Shown piece by piece: positions 60,761 through 64,000 of a stretch of 64,000 nucleotides of DNA. This DNA comes from Candidatus Melainabacteria bacterium. GTDB taxonomy: Bacteria; Cyanobacteriota; Vampirovibrionia; Gastranaerophilales; Gastranaerophilaceae. The position numbers were made by a program, and so were the translations under genes. Every line of letters begins with the position of its first letter. The first letter of the stretch is position 1. The notes under the pieces were generated by a model. It was not told the origin of the DNA, made no database searches, and worked only from the letters and a program-made list of their open reading frames with translations. Where the stretch lies: NCBI GenBank assembly GCA_003258725.1, contig QHMG01000004.1, forward strand, positions 124,001-188,000, given 5' to 3'.

Positions 60761-62470
60761 ATGTCAACAAGTATTGATTATTTTGACTATATACGAATTA
60801 GTATTGCGTCACCAGAAAGAATTTTAAAATGGTCTTATGGTGAAGTTACTAAACCGGAAACAATTAACTACCGTACATTAAAACCAGAACGTGACGGTCT
60901 ATTTTGCGAAAGAATCTTTGGACCTACAAAAGACTGGGAATGTTATTGCGGTAAATACAAAAGAGTAAGACACAAAGGTATCATTTGTGAACGATGCGGT
61001 GTTGAAGTTACAGATTCAAAAGTGCGTCGTCACAGAATGGGACACATTAAACTTGCAGCTCCTGTTTCTCACATCTGGTTCTTGAAAGGTATTCCATCTT
61101 ACCTTGGCTTACTTTTAGATATGACTCTTAAAGATTTAGAACAAGTAATTTATTTTAACAGCTATGTTGTTATTGACCCAGCTGATTCTGAGTTCAAAAA
61201 ATTACAACTTCTAAACGAAGAAGAATATGAAGATTACATCATGGAACATGAAGATTCTGAATTAAAAGTTGGAATCGGTGCTGAAGCAATCAAAGAATTG
61301 TTAGGTGAAATTGATGTGAAAGGCTTGGCTGAAGAAATTAGAAATGAATTGGCCGGCGGTGTAAACTCAGTTCAAAGAAAAGGTAAATTAATCAAACGTC
61401 TAAGATTATTAGATTCATTAATTTCAAGTGAAACAGACCCAACATGGATGATTATGGATGTATTACCTGTAACTCCACCAGATTTAAGACCTATGGTTCA
61501 ATTGGACGGTGGTCGTTTCGCAACTTCTGATTTGAACGACTTATACAGACGTGTAATTAACAGAAACAACCGTTTACAAAGATTGTTAGAAATGGGCGCA
61601 CCTGAAATTATTGTAAGAAACGAAAAACGTATGTTACAAGAAGCAGTAGATGCATTAATTGATAACGGTCGTCGTGGTAGAACAGTTGTTGGTCCAAATA
61701 ACAGACCATTGAAATCATTATCTAATATTATTGAAGGTAAACAAGGTCGTTTCCGTCAAAACTTATTAGGTAAACGTGTTGACTACTCAGGTCGTTCAGT
61801 AATCGTAGTTGGTCCTTCATTAGAATTGAACCAATGTGGTTTACCAAAAGAAATGGCTATTGAATTGTTCAAACCATTTGTTGTTAATAAATTGATTGAA
61901 CGTGGTTATGTTCAAAATATTAAATCTGCCAAAAAGAAAATCGAACGATCTGAAGCTATCGTTTGGGATATTTTAGAAGAGGTAATTGACGGACACCCTG
62001 TAATGTTAAACCGTGCCCCTACTCTTCACAGATTAGGTATTCAAGCATTTGAACCAAAACTTGTTGAAGGTCGTGCAATTCAATTACACCCTCTTGTATG
62101 TACAGCGTTTAACGCCGATTTCGACGGTGACCAAATGGCTGTTCACGTACCATTGAGTATTGAAGCACAAACTGAAGCTAGAATGTTAATGTTAGCAACT
62201 AACAACATATTAGCTCCAGCGACAGGTAAACCTATTATTACACCATCTCAAGATATGGTTATGGGTATGTATTATTTAACTCTTATTAAAGATGAAAATA
62301 TGGTACCTTCAAAATATTTCTACAACTTCCAAGATGCTATTGCAGCTTTAGAAGCAAATGTTATCGACTTACACGACAAAATCTATGTAAGAGATGAACA
62401 CGGCAAACGTATCGAAACTACAGCAGGTAGAATTATTTTCAATGAAGCAGTAAGAAACGCAGTTTTATAA
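60761..62470 (+). CDS. rpoC1: RNA polymerase beta-prime N-terminal subunit, cyanobacterial RpoC1 (gamma)
   Basis: A 569-residue protein equal to the N-terminal part of beta-prime. It has the zinc motif (C61, C63, C76, C79 in CYCGKYKRVRHKGIICERCG) and the active-site NADFDGD (residues 451-457), whose three Asp hold the catalytic magnesium. Its end (TAGRIIFNEAVRNAVL) precedes a normal stop, and rpoC2 starts 21 bases later in a separate frame. The split is shared by all Cyanobacteria and their Melainabacteria relatives and absent from other bacteria, so it identifies the lineage. The length is slightly shorter than the roughly 625 of photosynthetic species. GGAG precedes the ATG. Confidence 0.96.
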   Translation: MSTSIDYFDYIRISIASPERILKWSYGEVTKPETINYRTLKPERDGLFCERIFGPTKDWECYCGKYKRVRHKGIICERCGVEVTDSKVRRHRMGHIKLAAPVSHIWFLKGIPSYLGLLLDMTLKDLEQVIYFNSYVVIDPADSEFKKLQLLNEEEYEDYIMEHEDSELKVGIGAEAIKELLGEIDVKGLAEEIRNELAGGVNSVQRKGKLIKRLRLLDSLISSETDPTWMIMDVLPVTPPDLRPMVQLDGGRFATSDLNDLYRRVINRNNRLQRLLEMGAPEIIVRNEKRMLQEAVDALIDNGRRGRTVVGPNNRPLKSLSNIIEGKQGRFRQNLLGKRVDYSGRSVIVVGPSLELNQCGLPKEMAIELFKPFVVNKLIERGYVQNIKSAKKKIERSEAIVWDILEEVIDGHPVMLNRAPTLHRLGIQAFEPKLVEGRAIQLHPLVCTAFNADFDGDQMAVHVPLSIEAQTEARMLMLATNNILAPATGKPIITPSQDMVMGMYYLTLIKDENMVPSKYFYNFQDAIAALEANVIDLHDKIYVRDEHGKRIETTAGRIIFNEAVRNAVL

Positions 62471-62491
62471 TTAATAAAGGTAAATAAAAAA

Positions 62492-64000
62492 ATGACAAAT
62501 ATGTATACAACACAAAAGAAAACAGTAGATTTCATTAATAAACAAATGGATAAAGGTGCATTGAAAAATTTACTTGCACAAATCTATCTTGAATTTGGTG
62601 GTGCAAAAACAGCAACATTGGCTAACACATTGAAAAACTTGGGTTACCATTACGCTACAAAATCAGGCGTAACAATTTCAATTTCAGATTTGTCTGTTCC
62701 ACCTATTAAACAACAATTATTGAAAGAAGCTGATGAAGAAATCGAAAAATCAACAAAAAGATACTTAAAAGGTGAAATCACAGAAGTAGAAAGATATACA
62801 AAGGTTATTGATACTTGGTCTGAAACAACAGCTAAGTTGACAGAACAAGTAGTTAAAAACTTTGATAGATTGAACCCTGTTTACATGATGGCGTTCTCAG
62901 GTGCCAGAGGTAACTTGTCACAAGTATCACAATTGGTTGGTATGCGTGGTTTGATGGCTGATGCGCAAGGTCAAATCATCGACTTACCTATCCGTTCAAA
63001 CTTTAAAGAAGGTCTATCAGTTACTGAATACATCATTTCATCATACGGTGCTCGTAAAGGTTTGGTAGATACAGCGTTAAAAACAGCCGACTCTGGTTAC
63101 TTAACAAGACGTTTGGTTGACGTTGCTCAAGATGTTATTATTCGTGATCACGATTGTCACGGTAAAAAACATATCAAATTAAGAGGTATTTATGATGGTG
63201 ATACTTGTATCGTTCCATTACTAGATAGATTATTAGGTAGAACAATTGCACAAGATATCGTTGATGCTGATGGTAAAGTTGTTGTTGAAAACAACACAAC
63301 TTTAGATAGAAAAGACATCAAGAAAATTCAACGTTTAGACGAAAAAATCTGGGCTGAAATTGAAAAAGAAGGTTTAGATGTTCGTTCTGGTTTAACTTGT
63401 GAATTAGAATATGGTGTTTGCCAAAAATGTTACGGTTGGGCAATGACAACTCAAAAATTAGTTGATGTTGGTGAATCAATTGGTATTATCGCAGCTCAAT
63501 CAATTGGTGAACCGGGTACACAGTTAACAATGAGAACATTCCACACTGGTGGTGTATTCAAAGGTTCTGGTGCTATGAAATATGTTAAAGCAGATGAAGC
63601 CGGTGAAGTTGTAACAGAATTAAAAGGTAAAACTCAAGAAGAAAGAACTCGTCATGGTGATGTTGTTCAAAAGTCAATGTTAGAATTTGATATTGAAATA
63701 AAAGGTGCTAAATCATCTAAAAAATATCATATTCCAACTGGCGCAAGAATTATGGTTCAAAAAGGTGATAAAGTTGCAAAAGATGACAACATCGCAATTT
63801 ACGAACCTGTATCACAAGGTGACGGTTCTCGTTTAACTGAAAAAGCTACTAAGGATATCACTTCTGATTTATCAGGTGAAGTTGTTTACCAAGGCTTTAC
63901 AGCTGATGAAAAGAAAGATAGACAAGGTAATATTTCTAGAACTGCTAACAAGAGCGGTGTTGTTTGGGTTCTTGGTGGTGATGTTTATAACTTACCAGGT
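62492..64000 (+). CDS. rpoC2: RNA polymerase beta-prime C-terminal subunit, cyanobacterial RpoC2 (partial)
   Basis: The open frame from ATG 62492 runs off the right edge (503 codons, no stop). It resembles cyanobacterial RpoC2 throughout: YHYATKSGVTISISDLSVPP, KGEITEVERYTKVIDTW, YMMAFSGARGNLSQVSQLVGMRGLMADAQG, TADSGYLTRRLVDVAQDVI and the bridge/trigger segment GIIAAQSIGEPGTQLTMRTFHTGGV. After that the sequence enters what should be the large SI3-type insertion of the family, starting near GVFKGSGAMKYVKADEAGEVV. Complete RpoC2 is more than 1,200 residues. AAAGG lies before the start. Confidence 0.96.
   Translation, partial: MTNMYTTQKKTVDFINKQMDKGALKNLLAQIYLEFGGAKTATLANTLKNLGYHYATKSGVTISISDLSVPPIKQQLLKEADEEIEKSTKRYLKGEITEVERYTKVIDTWSETTAKLTEQVVKNFDRLNPVYMMAFSGARGNLSQVSQLVGMRGLMADAQGQIIDLPIRSNFKEGLSVTEYIISSYGARKGLVDTALKTADSGYLTRRLVDVAQDVIIRDHDCHGKKHIKLRGIYDGDTCIVPLLDRLLGRTIAQDIVDADGKVVVENNTTLDRKDIKKIQRLDEKIWAEIEKEGLDVRSGLTCELEYGVCQKCYGWAMTTQKLVDVGESIGIIAAQSIGEPGTQLTMRTFHTGGVFKGSGAMKYVKADEAGEVVTELKGKTQEERTRHGDVVQKSMLEFDIEIKGAKSSKKYHIPTGARIMVQKGDKVAKDDNIAIYEPVSQGDGSRLTEKATKDITSDLSGEVVYQGFTADEKKDRQGNISRTANKSGVVWVLGGDVYNLPG

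Noticed and set aside
62470..62492. Frameshift or sequencing error splitting rpoC
   Set aside because: rpoC1 ends in a stop, rpoC2 has its own ribosome-binding site and ATG, and the break matches the known cyanobacterial gene split.

Overview
The window is low-GC DNA from a bacterium on the cyanobacterial branch that appears to live anaerobically. The RNA polymerase beta-prime subunit is split into two adjacent genes, rpoC1 (60761-62470) and rpoC2 (62492 to the right edge), a hallmark of Cyanobacteria and their non-photosynthetic sister lineages. No photosynthesis gene is present. A class III anaerobic ribonucleotide reductase (nrdD-nrdG) and a rubrerythrin point to an anaerobe. TonB/ExbBD, a TolC-like protein and a WecG/TagA-type glycosyltransferase suggest a double-membrane envelope. 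The best inference is a member of Melainabacteria/Vampirovibrionia, probably a Gastranaerophilales-type host-associated organism; no 16S gene is here to prove it.

Layout. 1-10.3 kb: a partial TrkA potassium regulator, a stand-alone fusA, a small secreted protein, a three-gene operon (WecG-like glycosyltransferase, N-terminal transketolase half, deaminase), and a six-gene minus-strand operon (rpiB, rsfS, TPR protein, small membrane protein, metY-like, isochorismatase-like). 10.4-16.4 kb: lysA-cdaA-yitT with 1-nt stop/start overlaps, a small unknown protein, serA-like, a coiled-coil protein and coaD. 16.5-23.6 kb: dnaK, rpmI-rplT behind a structured leader, a repeat-rich gap, a cell-wall amidase, pgk and a uridine-kinase-like protein. 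23.6-30.2 kb: two small secreted VirB10-like proteins followed by TonB, ExbB and two ExbD, then a divergent pair of a BicA-like SulP transporter and a beta-carbonic anhydrase. 30.2-41.1 kb: typA, an EamA exporter, an unusual M29 aminopeptidase, a substrate-binding-protein/TolC fusion, an EF-hand protein and nrdG-nrdD. 41.4-50.3 kb: a large-type SRP RNA, an acyl-CoA synthetase, rubrerythrin, a membrane-anchored PLD-family protein, a YdjC-type deacetylase, a GT2 glycosyltransferase, a ribbon-helix-helix regulator and ftsH. 50.4-57.1 kb: three tandem genes each joining a type IV prepilin N-terminus, YadA-like head repeats and a C-terminal S74 self-cleaving chaperone. 57.4-64 kb: rpoB-rpoC1-rpoC2.

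The most unusual system is the prepilin/beta-roll/S74 cluster, read here as self-processing, probably trimeric, pilus-associated fibres. Other points of interest are the substrate-binding/TolC fusion, the VirB10-like pair beside TonB/ExbBD, a large SRP RNA in a cyanobacterial relative, three genes whose -10 boxes lie exactly 6 nt before the ATG (leaderless mRNAs), and several families of dispersed intergenic palindromes. Many genes end in long, nearly perfect hairpins with three-base loops. No tRNA, rRNA, CRISPR array, transposase or prophage was recognised. All calls come from reading the sequence; no database search was run.
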